Assembly (NCBI GenBank): GCA_022648165.1
Contig: JALCLX010000004.1
Coordinates: forward strand, 124,001 to 188,000
Reading direction: 5' to 3'
Source: Ancrocorticia sp.
Lineage (GTDB): Bacteria > Actinomycetota > Actinomycetes > Actinomycetales > Actinomycetaceae
Length of the DNA stretch: 64,000 nucleotides
Made by a program: the position numbers and the translations under genes. Positions 1 to 10,700 of this stretch are shown here, piece after piece. Each line of letters starts with the position of its first letter. Position 1 is the first letter of the stretch. Under the pieces are notes generated by a model. That model did not search any database. It was not told where the DNA came from and saw nothing but the letters and a program-made list of their open reading frames with translations.

Positions 1-1063
1 CGATGTCAATAACCTTGACGAACACTTCGTCGCCAACCTTGACAACCTGCTCTGGAAGCTCCACATGGCGCTGGGCCAGTTCGGAGATATGAACGAGTCC
101 TTCGATGCCGTCTTCCACGCGCACGAAAGCACCAAACGGAACCAGCTTCGTCACCTTGCCAGGAACAATCTGCCCAATGGCGTGGGTGCGTGCGAAGGTC
201 TGCCACGGGTCTTCCTGGGTGGCCTTCAGCGAGAGCGATACGCGCTCGCGATCCATGTCCACGTCCAGTACTTCAACGGTGACCTTCTGGCCGACTTCAA
301 CCACTTCGGATGGGTGGTCGATGTGCTTCCACGACAGCTCGGAGACGTGTACCAGGCCATCGACGCCACCCAGGTCCACGAATGCGCCAAAGTTGACGAT
401 CGAGGAGATAACGCCCTCGCGAACCTGGCCCTTCTTGAGGTTGGTGAGGAACTCACCGCGTGCCTGCGATTGGGTCTCTTCGAGCCACGCGCGGCGCGAC
501 AACACCACGTTATTGCGGTTCTTATCAAGCTCGATGATCTTCGCCTCGAGCTCACGGCCGATGTACGGCTGCAGATCGCGCACACGGCGCATTTCTACCA
601 GCGAAGCGGGAAGGAATCCACGTAGGCCGATATCCAGGATCAAACCGCCCTTGACGACCTCAATAACTGTGCCGGTAACAACACCGTCAGCTTCTTTGAC
701 CGCTTCAATTTCGGACCATGCACGTTCATATTGTGCACGCTTCTTGGAAAGGAGGAGGCGGCCTTCCTTGTCCTCTTTCTGGAGGACGAGGGCTTCAATA
801 TGGTCACCAACCTTCACGACGTCTTCGGGATCGACATCGTGCTTGATGGAAAGTTCCTTGGAGGGAATAACCCCCTCGGTCTTGTAGCCAATGTCGAGCA
901 AGACCTCGTCATGATCGACCTTGACGACTGTGCCTTCGACGATGTCGCCATCATTGAAGTACTTGATGGTCTTATCGACCGCGGCGATGAGATCCTCTTC
1001 AGTGCCAATGTCGTTGACTGCGACTTCGGGGATCGTCGAAGTAGTTGTTGGATTTTCGGACAT
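1..1063 (-). CDS. rpsA: 30S ribosomal protein S1, 3' end cut by the window edge
   Basis: Reading leftwards from ATG 1063, the frame stays open to the window edge, giving about 354 residues without a stop. Four S1 RNA-binding repeats are visible: about residues 38-105 ([11 protein letters not shown]...), 125-190 ([14 protein letters not shown]), 210-280 ([20 protein letters not shown]) and 295-354 ([13 protein letters not shown]). S1 binds mRNA on the small subunit and helps initiation on weakly structured leaders. The N-terminus (MSENPTTTS) and four-repeat layout match actinobacterial S1. A GGAG lies about 11 nt before the ATG. It follows polA on the same strand, as in Mycobacterium, with a 150-bp gap that probably holds its own promoter. 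The variable C-terminal tail lies outside the window. Confidence 0.97.
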   Translation of the reverse strand, partial: MSENPTTTSTIPEVAVNDIGTEEDLIAAVDKTIKYFNDGDIVEGTVVKVDHDEVLLDIGYKTEGVIPSKELSIKHDVDPEDVVKVGDHIEALVLQKEDKEGRLLLSKKRAQYERAWSEIEAVKEADGVVTGTVIEVVKGGLILDIGLRGFLPASLVEMRRVRDLQPYIGRELEAKIIELDKNRNNVVLSRRAWLEETQSQARGEFLTNLKKGQVREGVISSIVNFGAFVDLGGVDGLVHVSELSWKHIDHPSEVVEVGQKVTVEVLDVDMDRERVSLSLKATQEDPWQTFARTHAIGQIVPGKVTKLVPFGAFVRVEDGIEGLVHISELAQRHVELPEQVVKVGDEVFVKVIDI

Positions 1064-1215
1064 GTAGTTGGTGACTCCGATACGGACAAAACAGAAGTTA
1101 CGGATAGATACAACGATGCGATAGCGCACCAGTTAGCAAGTCTACGGGTTCGAGCCATCCCAAGCAAACGAATACGGCAGCCCACATAGCTGGGACAGCG
1201 CTGACCAGGGTGGAC

Positions 1216-3903
1216 TCAGTGTGCTGCGGCACGCCAATTCGGGCCGAAACCGATCCCAACAGACAGCGGCACCGCAAGGTGCGCCGCGCCTCCCATGTCC
1301 TTCGTCACGATGCGTTCGACGGCGTCCCGTTCTCCCGCGGCGATTTCCACTACCAGTTCGTCGTGGACTTGCAACAGAACGCGCGAGGAGAGATGAGCCT
1401 CCGAAAGATCACGGCAAACGTCCACCATTGCCAGCTTAATGATGTCCGCGGCAGAGCCTTGAATGGGCGCGTTGAGCGCCATTCGCTCCGCAGCCTCGCG
1501 CAGCTGGCGATTCGTTGACGTCAGGTCCGGAAGATAGCGCCGGCGCCCCAGAATCGTCTCCGTGTAGCCCTTCTTACGGGCTTCGTCGACCAGCGAATCA
1601 AGATAAGCCCGCACTTTTCCGAATTTGGAAAAGTAATCGTCCATAAGGCGCTGGGCTTCAGCAACGTCGATGTGCAGCTGCCGGGAAAGCCCAAAGGCCG
1701 AAAGCCCATACGCAAGGCCATAGCTCATCGCTTTGATCTTTGAACGCTGAGCCGGAGTCACTGAGGACTCCGGAACCGCAAACACGCGCGAAGCGACATA
1801 CGTGTGCAGATCAGCGCCCGCCTTGAAGGCGCCAATCAACGCCTCGTCACCTGAAAGAGCGGCCATCAGCCGCATTTCTATCTGCGAGTAGTCCACCGTA
1901 AGCAGGCCTTCAAAGCCTGGCCCAGCGACAAAAGCTTCCCGGATCTGGCGGCCTTCCTCCGTGCGTGCATGAATGTTCTGCAGATTAGGATCGGTTGATG
2001 AAAGCCGCCCCGTGGAGGCTACCGCCTGTTGATACGTTGTGTGGATTCTGCCATCTGCCAACACGGACCGCTGTAGTCCTTCTACCGCCTGCCGCAATTT
2101 GATCGCATCGCGGTGTTGCAGAAGTGCGCCGAGGAAAGCTTGCCCGGCGAGCGCCCGTTCATCTTCCCGATATGCAATACGCGCCGCGAGATCCGCCAAC
2201 GCATCAGCGTTCGTGGTGAATCCCGATTTTGTCTTCTTCGTAGGGGGTAACCCCAATTCGTCGAAGAGCACCGCGGATAGTTGCTTGGGGCTGGACAGAT
2301 TCACTTCGTGCCCGATGGCGCTATAGGCGGCTGTAGCAGCCGCATTCACGTGATCGTCGAATTTTTCTCTCAAACTCTCCAGGTAGGGCTGATCCACAGC
2401 AATACCCGTATCCTCCATCCAGGCGAGCGCCCGTGAAACCGCCATTTCTAGGCTCAGAAGAGCACCTTCCTCGCCCTGCTCGGCGAGCTGGTCAGTGAGT
2501 GCCTGCGCCAGAGGAAGTACCACATGCGCCTGGATTGCAAGAGGATCGGGGCCCCCATTCAAACCGGGGATCATACCCTGATCTCCTGCTGCCACATCGA
2601 TCCCAACGTGCCGTAAAGCGAGATCCGCAAATTCGTACACTCGTTGATCGGGGTGCAGCAGGTATGCCGCTAATACCGTGTCGCAGCGTACGCCTGCCAG
2701 ATCGAATCCGCTGTCTCCGCGCAACGCGTGCCAGGCCTCTTTGGCTCCGTGGCACACCTTGGCGACGCTCTCATCCGCAAGCCAGCGCGCCAACGCGGCA
2801 TCGTCCGCCGCACTCAACGTGCTGCGCGAGCCGTACCAGACGGCACCGGTGCCATCAGCAATTGCCAAGGAATCAACGCTCCCACGCCCGGGAAGGAAAC
2901 ACCCGTCAAGGGCAAGCCCGAACACCTCAGCCGTATGAGATGCGAGCCATCCGGCGAGATCTGCCGACGTAATATGCACATCATCTGCGGAGAATTCGTG
3001 GGGCTGCGCACCTGCCGTGCCATCCCGTGCCGGCAGCTCGTGGAGAACCCGTGAGCGTATTCCGCTGAAATCGAGCGTGTCGAACAACTCGTGTAGCCGC
3101 TCACGATCGACGCCCCGCATTGCGTAGGCATCCAGATCGTCTCCAATGGGAAGATCCGACACAAGTTGGTTGATCTCTCGGTTGAGCCGCACTTGCCCCA
3201 TATGGGCGCGCAGAGACTCGCCAACTTTGCCCTTAATATCCGCGGCGTGTTCGAGTATTCCTTCAAGCGAGCCGTACTTGTGCAGCCACTTCACTGCCGT
3301 CTTGGGGCCGACCCCCGGAACACCAGGTATGTTGTCTGCGCCCTCCCCCACAAGTGCTGCAAGGTCTGGATAGCGTTCGGGTGTGACACCGGTCTTCTTC
3401 TCAATACCAGCGGGATCAAGTACCTGCATCTGCGAGCGCGGCATCGGATAGAGCACGGTGCACGCGTCTGTCACCAGTTGGTAGGAGTCTTTGTCTCCGG
3501 AGGACACGTACGCGTGCATACCCGCGTCCTGGGCACGCCGCGCCAATGTGGCAACGATGTCGTCCGCTTCAAAATCCTCCACTGTCACCCACGCGATACC
3601 CATGACGTCCAGGGCCTCTTTGATGACGTCTATCTGCCCTTTGAACTCCGCAGGAGTGGCTGCACGCCCTCCCTTGTATTCCGGGTACTTTCGAGTGCGA
3701 AAAGTGCCGCCCGGAAGATCAAAAGCAACCGCCACACGGTCCGGTGAATAATCGTGAAGCAGCTTGAGCAGCGTGGTCACAAAGCCGTATACGGCATTCG
3801 TGTACTGCCCTTGCGGGGTGCGAAAACTCTCTGCGCGCAATGCGAAGAATGCGCGAAATGCGAGGGAGTTTCCGTCCAGGACCAGGAATCGTTTGCCAGT
3901 CAC
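1216..3903 (-). CDS. polA: DNA polymerase I
   Basis: 895 residues, normal for the family. The N-terminal 5'-nuclease domain (about 1-300) begins LVLDGNSLAFRAFFAL and has the helix-hairpin-helix GVPGVGPKTA. The central exonuclease-like domain (about 310-500) lacks the usual DxE proofreading acids, as is typical of actinobacterial PolA. The polymerase domain carries motif A (DYSQIEMR, from residue 671), motif B (RSKIKAMSYGLAYGLS) and motif C (VHDE, about 846-849). It fills gaps and removes RNA primers during lagging-strand synthesis and repair. It lies 6 bp downstream of pdtaR and could be co-transcribed with it. Confidence 0.98.
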   Translation of the reverse strand: MTGKRFLVLDGNSLAFRAFFALRAESFRTPQGQYTNAVYGFVTTLLKLLHDYSPDRVAVAFDLPGGTFRTRKYPEYKGGRAATPAEFKGQIDVIKEALDVMGIAWVTVEDFEADDIVATLARRAQDAGMHAYVSSGDKDSYQLVTDACTVLYPMPRSQMQVLDPAGIEKKTGVTPERYPDLAALVGEGADNIPGVPGVGPKTAVKWLHKYGSLEGILEHAADIKGKVGESLRAHMGQVRLNREINQLVSDLPIGDDLDAYAMRGVDRERLHELFDTLDFSGIRSRVLHELPARDGTAGAQPHEFSADDVHITSADLAGWLASHTAEVFGLALDGCFLPGRGSVDSLAIADGTGAVWYGSRSTLSAADDAALARWLADESVAKVCHGAKEAWHALRGDSGFDLAGVRCDTVLAAYLLHPDQRVYEFADLALRHVGIDVAAGDQGMIPGLNGGPDPLAIQAHVVLPLAQALTDQLAEQGEEGALLSLEMAVSRALAWMEDTGIAVDQPYLESLREKFDDHVNAAATAAYSAIGHEVNLSSPKQLSAVLFDELGLPPTKKTKSGFTTNADALADLAARIAYREDERALAGQAFLGALLQHRDAIKLRQAVEGLQRSVLADGRIHTTYQQAVASTGRLSSTDPNLQNIHARTEEGRQIREAFVAGPGFEGLLTVDYSQIEMRLMAALSGDEALIGAFKAGADLHTYVASRVFAVPESSVTPAQRSKIKAMSYGLAYGLSAFGLSRQLHIDVAEAQRLMDDYFSKFGKVRAYLDSLVDEARKKGYTETILGRRRYLPDLTSTNRQLREAAERMALNAPIQGSAADIIKLAMVDVCRDLSEAHLSSRVLLQVHDELVVEIAAGERDAVERIVTKDMGGAAHLAVPLSVGIGFGPNWRAAAH

Positions 3904-3909
3904 AACAGA

Positions 3910-4515
3910 CTACTTGCCGCCGACCTGTTCTATCACAGCATCTGCTACCTCGCGCATCGTCAGGCGACGGTCCATGGAAGTCTTCTGGATCCATCGGAAC
4001 GCTTCCGCCTCGGTCAATCCCATCTGTGCCTCGAGGAGCCCCTTGGCACGATCTACACGCTTGCGAGTTTCAAACTGTTCCGCGAGGGAAGCCACTTCAC
4101 CTTCCAATGCCTGGAGTTCCTGGCTGCGCGATACTGCGATCTCCACGGCCGGGATCAGGTCTGAAGGTGTGAAAGGCTTGACCACATATGCCATCGCACC
4201 CGCATCGCGCGCCCGTTCCACCAACTCGCTTTGCGAGAATGCGGTCAACATCACGATTGCGCAGCGCCGATGTTCCAAAATCTGTTCTGCTGCCGTGATG
4301 CCATCCATTCCCGGCATCTTCACGTCCATCACGATCAGATCGGGTTCCAGCTCATCGGCAAGTTGAATCGCCTGTTGGCCATCTGACGCCTGCCCGACTA
4401 CTTCATAGCCGGCATCTTCCAAGGTCTCCACGATATCCAGCCTGATGAGAGTTTCATCTTCAGCCACAAGTGCCCGATAGCCTTGTGACTCCCCTGGAGT
4501 TTCCTTCTCCGCCAT
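3910..4515 (-). CDS. pdtaR: ANTAR-domain response regulator (PdtaR-like antiterminator)
   Basis: 201 residues from ATG 4515. A longer in-frame start at 4569 is possible, but 4515 has AAAGGAGA at ideal spacing. The receiver domain (about 14-130) has the acidic pair in VAEDE, phosphoacceptor Asp64 in IVMDVKMPGMDG, and the conserved Thr and Lys (LTAFS, VKPF). The C-terminal ANTAR RNA-binding domain (about 140-195) reads KRVDRAKGLLEAQMGLTEAEAFRWIQ. ANTAR proteins bind paired hexaloop RNA hairpins and prevent termination; in Mycobacterium the partner kinase is PdtaS. The order pdtaR-polA-rpsA is the same as in M. tuberculosis. No kinase gene is in this window. Confidence 0.93.
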   Translation of the reverse strand: MAEKETPGESQGYRALVAEDETLIRLDIVETLEDAGYEVVGQASDGQQAIQLADELEPDLIVMDVKMPGMDGITAAEQILEHRRCAIVMLTAFSQSELVERARDAGAMAYVVKPFTPSDLIPAVEIAVSRSQELQALEGEVASLAEQFETRKRVDRAKGLLEAQMGLTEAEAFRWIQKTSMDRRLTMREVADAVIEQVGGK

Positions 4516-4617
4516 GGTGTCTCCTTTGACATGCGTCTCGCATGCAATCGTATCGTCAAAGCCCGTCAATTTTCATAGAACGGACTAGGAGAAACCTTCA
4601 TCCGCTCCTATCGGCAG

Positions 4618-4699
4618 TGCTTCAGGCGGGACTCGAACCCGCACGCCTTTTGGGCGCTGCATTTTGAGTGCAGTGTGTCTACCATTCCACCACTGAAGC
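4618..4699 (-). tRNA. tRNA-Leu (anticodon CAA)
   Basis: 82-nt class II tRNA. The acceptor stem GCTTCAG/CTGAAGC is perfect. The anticodon stem CTGCA/TGCAG encloses loop CTCAAAA, giving anticodon CAA for codon UUG. The long variable arm pairs GCGCC with GGCGT (one G-U), and the T arm is GCGGG-TTCGAGT-CCCGC. Discriminator base is A and CCA is not encoded. Its 5' end is 8 bp after the pyk stop codon, so it is probably processed from the pyk transcript or uses a promoter inside pyk. Confidence 0.95.
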
Positions 4700-4707
4700 C
4701 TGGAGGG

Positions 4708-6132
4708 CTACTGCTGCTGCAGTACCTCCCCCATCTTGTGTACGCGAATCGTGTTCGTGCTTCCGGTTACCCCGGCCGGCATGCCCGCGACGACGACGAT
4801 TCTATCGCCATCTTCGGCCATGTTCGTTTCACGAAGCAAACGATCCATCTGCACAATCATATCGTCTGTGTGCATGACGTGCGGCACGATAAAGCTCTGA
4901 ACACCCCAAACGAGGGCAAGTTGCCTGCGAATTTCGTCACTCGGCGTGCAGCAGATGAGCGGCAAACGTGTGCGCAGGCGCGCCACCCGCCGGGCAGTTT
5001 GGCCCGATTCCGTGAACACGGCAAGGTACCGAACTCCTAGTTGTTCGCCAATTTCCGCAGCTGCACGGGTGAGGATTCCGTTGCGCGTCTTGTGCAAGTT
5101 CGAGAGCACGGGGATCTGTTCCATCGCGTGTTCTTCGGTGTATTCGATGATATTCGCCATAGTTGCGACTGCCTCAATCGGATACTTGCCAACCGATGTC
5201 TCCCCAGACAGCATCACAGCATCTGCACCGTCAATGATGGCGTTGGCGCAATCGGATGCTTCTGCACGCGTAGGGCGCGGATTCTCAATCATTGACTCAA
5301 GAACCTGCGTGGCAACAATCACAGGTTTCGAGCGCTTGCGTGCGATGTCAATCGCCCGCTTCTGCACGATCGGGACCTGTTCCAGTGGAACCTCTACGCC
5401 TAGATCACCGCGCGCCACCATAATGCCATCGAAACGGCGAATAATCTCTTCCAGATGGTCAACCGCCTGCGGTTTCTCAATCTTCGCGACAACGGGCCGA
5501 TGAATGCCCACACGGTCCATGACCTCGTGGACGTCGTCGATATCCTTTCCGCTGCGGACGAAGGAGAGCGCTATCCAATCTGCACCGACATTGAGACCCC
5601 ACTCCAAATCGTCGCGATCCTTTTCTGACAACGCAGGAACGGAGACCGCAACGCCCGGCAAGTTGATGCCTTTGTGATCGGATACCGGACCGGGAACCTC
5701 GACGATGGTGTGAACACGCGGACCGTCGACTTCCGTGACCCGGACCGCCACCTTACCGTCATCAATCAAAATTCGATCGCCGGGATGGCAATCGCCAGGA
5801 AGGCCCTTGAATGTGGTCCCCACCAATTCCTTGGTGCCGTCCACATCCTCTGTGGTAATGGTGAACTCGTCGCCCACATTCAGCTGGACGGGCCCATTAA
5901 CGAAGGTCCCTAGTCTGATCTTCGGTCCCTGAAGATCCACGAGCACCGCTACGGCCTTCCCCGTGAGCTCGGCGGCATGCCGGACCTGCGCAACACGCTC
6001 CTCATGCTCCGCGTGAGAACCGTGGGAGGCGTTGATACGCGCCACATCCATACCAGCGCGCACCAGTGCCAAAATTTCATCTTCAGTGGAAACTGACGGA
6101 CCCAACGTGCACACAATTTTCGCTCTACGCAT
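4708..6132 (-). CDS. pyk: pyruvate kinase
   Basis: 474 residues from ATG 6132, the usual bacterial length. It converts phosphoenolpyruvate and ADP to pyruvate and ATP in glycolysis. Family marks: N-terminal RRAKIVCTLGPSV, the active-site lysine segment VVAKIEKPQAV, the metal/substrate motif MVARGDLGVEVP, and TRAEASDCANAIIDGADAVMLSGET. The B domain (about 70-165) is present, and the C-terminal allosteric domain ends at QQQ. A terminator-like hairpin separates it from gltD upstream, and a tRNA-Leu follows 8 bp downstream. In the Mycobacterium order pyk follows lgt closely; here gltBD lies between. Confidence 0.98.
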   Translation of the reverse strand: MRRAKIVCTLGPSVSTEDEILALVRAGMDVARINASHGSHAEHEERVAQVRHAAELTGKAVAVLVDLQGPKIRLGTFVNGPVQLNVGDEFTITTEDVDGTKELVGTTFKGLPGDCHPGDRILIDDGKVAVRVTEVDGPRVHTIVEVPGPVSDHKGINLPGVAVSVPALSEKDRDDLEWGLNVGADWIALSFVRSGKDIDDVHEVMDRVGIHRPVVAKIEKPQAVDHLEEIIRRFDGIMVARGDLGVEVPLEQVPIVQKRAIDIARKRSKPVIVATQVLESMIENPRPTRAEASDCANAIIDGADAVMLSGETSVGKYPIEAVATMANIIEYTEEHAMEQIPVLSNLHKTRNGILTRAAAEIGEQLGVRYLAVFTESGQTARRVARLRTRLPLICCTPSDEIRRQLALVWGVQSFIVPHVMHTDDMIVQMDRLLRETNMAEDGDRIVVVAGMPAGVTGSTNTIRVHKMGEVLQQQ

Positions 6133-6194
6133 GTGCGCCAGTTTACCTGCTTGAAGCGAATATCACCGCCCTAATCGGGCAGGATACGAATAAT

Positions 6195-6234
6195 CTCACT
6201 AATGGCGGACGCTGATACATCCGCCATTAGTGAG
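6195..6234 (-). terminator. perfect 15-bp inverted repeat after gltD
   Basis: CTCACTAATGGCGGA (6195-6209) and TCCGCCATTAGTGAG (6220-6234) pair perfectly around a 10-nt loop. It starts 4 bp after the gltD stop and sits between gltD and pyk, so it most likely ends or stabilises the gltBD mRNA. On the minus strand it is followed only by ATTATTCGT, not a real U-tract, so termination strength is uncertain. Confidence 0.65.
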
Positions 6235-6237
6235 TCC

Positions 6238-7728
6238 TTAGAGCATCAATGACACGTCAGTGGCGTGAATCGGCCGCGGCAGCGGGCTCTCGATCCGCCG
6301 GAGATATGAGTCCACGCTTGCGGCCGCCGCACGTCCCTCAGAGATCGCCCACACGATAAGGGACTGACCACGTCCCGTGTCACCGGCTACGAAAACACCT
6401 GGAATCGACGTAGAGAAGTCGTCGTTGCGCTTCACGCGCGAGCGCGCATCGAGTTCCAACCCGAGTTGGTCAACGATTCCCTTCTGCGGCACGCCCACAA
6501 AGCCCATCGCCAGCAACACAAGCTGCGCTGGAATGATCTTCTCGCCTCCCGGAATGGGCGTCAGTTTTCCTCCCTCAAACGTCACCTCGGTGATCTTCAG
6601 GTGCGAGACCGCACCTTCACCTGTGCTGCCGTCAGAGATGAACTCAACGGTGGAGGTGGAGTAAAGAGTCTTGCTTCCCTGCGCCATGCCCTCTTCCATT
6701 GACGTGGAAACTTTGTACAGTTTCGGGAACGTGGGCCACGGCCAATTGGCTGGGCGCTCTTCTGGCAACTGTGGCATAATCTCCAGCGACGTGATAGACC
6801 GCGCTCCTTGCCGCACCGAAGTACCGATGCAATCAGAACCGGTATCGCCGCCGCCGATCACAATCACGTCTTTGCCTTTGGCGTCAATTACCTCGTCGAC
6901 GGGCCGTCCGTGAACCCGCCGCGTCGAATTCGTGAGGAACTCAACTGCCTGGTAAATGCCCGAATACTCACGCCCTGGCACTTTCAGATCGCGTCCGATA
7001 GGTGTGCCCATAGCGAGCACGACGGCGTCGTAGCGCTGCAGTAATTCTTTCGCGTCGTTACCTTCAGAACCGATCTCTACGCCGGTATAGAACCGAGTGC
7101 CTTCGGCGCGCATCTGGTCTAGTCTGCGATCGAGTACCGCCTTCTCCAGTTTGAATTCCGGGATGCCGTATCGCAGCAAGCCTCCCGGAAGATCGGACTT
7201 CTCGTAGACGGCCACAGTGTGTCCTGCGCGCGTGAGTTGCTGCGCCGCCGCGAGCCCCGAAGGCCCGGAACCAATCACAGCAACAGTGGAGCCAGTTAGA
7301 TATTCGGGCACCTGAGGCGTTACGAGGCCTGCCTCCCATGCGCGGTCAATGATGGCGTGCTCCACCTGCTTGATCGTCACTGGTTCCTGGTTAATGCCCA
7401 AAACACATCCGGATTCGCATGGAGCCGGGCACAAACGCCCCGTGAAATCAGGGAAATTGTTGGTCGCGTGGAGCCGCTCAATTGCCTCCGGAAGGTCCTC
7501 ACGCCAGGTCATGTCATTCCATTCGGGAATGAGATTGCCCAGTGGGCAGGAGAAATGACAGAACGGGATGCCGCAATCCATACAGCGCGATGCCTGCCGC
7601 TTGAGCAAGGCGGAATTATCTACGCGTTCGTCCTGGATTTCCTTCCAGTCGTGAATACGCACGGGCACAGGGCGTTCCGCGGGTAGTTCACGATGCCTAT
7701 GCGTCAAAAATCCTTTGGGGTCAGCCAC
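6238..7728 (-). CDS. gltD: glutamate synthase (NADPH) small subunit
   Basis: 496 residues from GTG 7728, preceded by GGAGGCGACTC. The upstream in-frame alternative at 7788 lies inside gltB. It transfers electrons from NADPH through FAD and Fe-S clusters to GltB. Two N-terminal cysteine groups bind the [4Fe-4S] centres ([16 protein letters not shown] and [10 protein letters not shown]). A first dinucleotide fold reads [16 protein letters not shown] and a second [13 protein letters not shown]. The C-terminal FAD motif is [19 protein letters not shown]. Its start overlaps the gltB stop by 8 bp, indicating translational coupling in a gltBD operon. Confidence 0.97.
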   Translation of the reverse strand: MADPKGFLTHRHRELPAERPVPVRIHDWKEIQDERVDNSALLKRQASRCMDCGIPFCHFSCPLGNLIPEWNDMTWREDLPEAIERLHATNNFPDFTGRLCPAPCESGCVLGINQEPVTIKQVEHAIIDRAWEAGLVTPQVPEYLTGSTVAVIGSGPSGLAAAQQLTRAGHTVAVYEKSDLPGGLLRYGIPEFKLEKAVLDRRLDQMRAEGTRFYTGVEIGSEGNDAKELLQRYDAVVLAMGTPIGRDLKVPGREYSGIYQAVEFLTNSTRRVHGRPVDEVIDAKGKDVIVIGGGDTGSDCIGTSVRQGARSITSLEIMPQLPEERPANWPWPTFPKLYKVSTSMEEGMAQGSKTLYSTSTVEFISDGSTGEGAVSHLKITEVTFEGGKLTPIPGGEKIIPAQLVLLAMGFVGVPQKGIVDQLGLELDARSRVKRNDDFSTSIPGVFVAGDTGRGQSLIVWAISEGRAAAASVDSYLRRIESPLPRPIHATDVSLML

Positions 7729-10700
7729 GAGTCGCCTCCATAATGTCGGTCCACACTGTGGAATTACTGATATCGAGCCCTTGGGCAACTGCGGAGTTCA
7801 GCGCAGCAGTCATGCGGGCGTATGAACGGGGAACGAGCTTCGTGAAGCGTTCAAACCCCTCTGTTTCCAACAGCGCCTGAGCAACTTCGGAACCGGTGAA
7901 ATCGACGTGGCGTTGGAGGAGATTTCTAATCTCCTCCACGTCCGCGCTATCTGGTTCCGAAAGGAGCAGATCTCCCTTCTCGGCAGCCAATGGATTGAGC
8001 GTCTTGGGATCAAAATCGAGTACATAGGCCGTCCCTCCAGACATGCCCGCGCCGAAGTTTCTGCCGGTGGGCCCCAGCACCATGAGGACTCCTCCCGTCA
8101 TGTACTCGCCACAGTGGTCTCCAGCCCCCTCGGCGACGAGCGTCGCGCCCGAGTTGCGCACGCCGAACCGCTCGCCCACCAAACCGCGTAAGAAGATCTC
8201 CCCTGACGTGGCGCCGTATCCAATCACGTTGCCGGCGATGACATTCTGTTCCGGCGCGAAAGAACTCAGTGCATCCGGCCGTACGGAAATGATTCCACCG
8301 GAGAGGGACTTCCCGACGTAGTCGTTGGCGTCGCCAACCAAACGCAGTGTTATGCCGCGTGGCAATACCGCCCCGAACGATTGACCAGCTGAACCGCGCA
8401 AAGTGATATCGATTGTGCCGTCTGCCAGCCCTTCGCCTCCGTACCTTCGGGTCACCTCGGAACCGAGCATGGTTCCCACCGTGCGATTGACGTTGTGAAT
8501 CGGCAGATCCACCTCCACGTGAGTGCCCTTCTCGATCGCCTCCTGGCAAATCTCAATGAGCGTCACATCGAGCGCATGCTCAAGCCCGTGCTCCTGCCCA
8601 ACGCTCTGATGGAGCGTGGAACCAGGTGCAGGATGCGGCCTGGCCAGGATCTTGGAAAGATCCAGGCCCTGCGATTTCCAATGCCGTATCGCATCTTGCG
8701 TATCTAGCAATTCGACGTGTCCCACAGCCTCTTCAATAGAGTGAAGGCCGAGCTGAGCGAGGATCTCACGCACCTCTTGTGCGATGTACTCGAAGAACGT
8801 CACCACGTACTCTGGCTTGCCGCTGAAACGCTTGCGCAGCTCGGAATTCTGTGTTGCAACACCCACCGGGCAGGTGTCCTTATGGCATACCCGCATCAAC
8901 ACACAACCGGAGACGATAAGCGGCGCGGTGGCGAATCCGAATTCTTCAGCTCCGAGCAACGCCGCGACGACGACGTCACGCCCCGTCTTCAGTTGCCCAT
9001 CCGTTTGCACCACAATGCGGTCACGCAGGCCGTTGAGTACCAGAGTTTGCTGCGTCTCCGCCAGCCCGAGTTCCCAAGGCGCACCCGCGTGCTTAATGGA
9101 AGTGAGTGGCGCCGCACCAGTGCCGCCGTCGTGCCCGGAGATCAGGACGACGTCGGAGTGTGCCTTCGCGACCCCTGCGGCCACCGTGCCCACCCCAACT
9201 TCGGAAACCAACTTCACGTGGATACGTGCACGAGGATTCGCATTCTTGAGATCGTGGATCAACTGTGCCAGATCCTCAATCGAATAGATGTCGTGATGCG
9301 GCGGCGGGGAGATCAGTTCCACGCCAGGTGTGGAGTGCCGCACTTCCGCAACCCACGGATACACCTTCTGAGCGGGAAGCTGCCCACCTTCGCCGGGCTT
9401 CGCCCCCTGTGCCATCTTGATCTGAATATCATCCGCATTGACCAAGTATTCGGACGTCACGCCGAAACGCCCCGACGCCACTTGCTTGATCGCACTTCGG
9501 CGCGCTGGATCGTATAAGCGTTCCGGCATTTCGCCGCCTTCGCCCGTATTGGAGCGGGCACCGACCATGTTCATGGCGCGCGCCAAGGTCTCGTGCGCCT
9601 CCTGCGAAATCGAGCCGAATGACATCGCACCAGTGGAGAATCGCTTCATGATCGACTCCACCGGTTCCACGTCCTCGATCGGAATCGGATCAAGCTCGCC
9701 CAATTTCAGTTTGAACAAACCACGCAGTGTCATCAGCTTCTTCGACTGATCGTTGATCAACGTGCTGTACCGCTTGAATTCCTTGTAAGAACGTGTGCGA
9801 GTGGAGTGCTGCAGCAAGAACACCGTCTCCGGATTGTTCATATGCTGCTCTCCATCACGCCGCCATTGGTATTGCCCGCCAACCTCGAGCACGCGATGTG
9901 CCGGTGAAATACCGTTAGCCGGGTACGCCACCATATGCCGCTGACGCACTTCGTCGGCAATCACGTCCAACCCGGCGCCCCCCAGAGGACTCGGGGTGCC
10001 CGTGAAATACTCGTCCACTAATTCTTGGGACAACCCAATGGCTTGGAACACCTGCGCGCCACGGTAGGAGGCCACCGTGGAAATGCCCATCTTGGACATG
10101 ACCTTGAGCAGGCCGTGTCCAAATGCGCTCAGCAGGTTCTTCGCCGCCTGCTCAGGAGTCACATTGATCTCTCCGCTGCGAGCGAGGCTCTCCACGGTCT
10201 CAAGAGCCAAATATGGGTTCACCGCTGTCGCACCATAACCAATCAGGAGTGACACATGGTGCACTTCACGCACGTCTCCTGCCTCGACGAAAAGCGCGAC
10301 TTTGGTGCGCGTATGTTTACGCAGCAAATGATGGTGCACAGCAGAGGTAAGAAGCAATGAGGGGATCGGGCCGAGCTCCGGAGAACCGTTGCGATCTGAC
10401 AAGATCAGGAAGGAAACCCCGCGGTTGATTGCCGCGTCCGCCTCGGCACAAATCGCATCGAGGCGCGCACGCAGCGACTTGGAGCCTCCCGATACGCGGT
10501 ACAGCCCTGAAATCACCTCCGTGGAAAGGCCTTTGCCTTCCTCCGGGTACCGGCCGATCGTTCGTATCTTCGCCAACGCGTCATTGTCAATAACCGGATA
10601 GTCCACGACCAGCTTTCGAGCGTGTTCGGGGATTTCCTCGAGCAGGTTGGGCTCAGGGCCGGCTACCGAGACAAGCGAGGTGACTAACTCTTCGCGGATC

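Noticed and set aside
8717-9517. 266-residue plus-strand frame
   Set aside because: It lies opposite the FMN-binding part of gltB and shows no domain.
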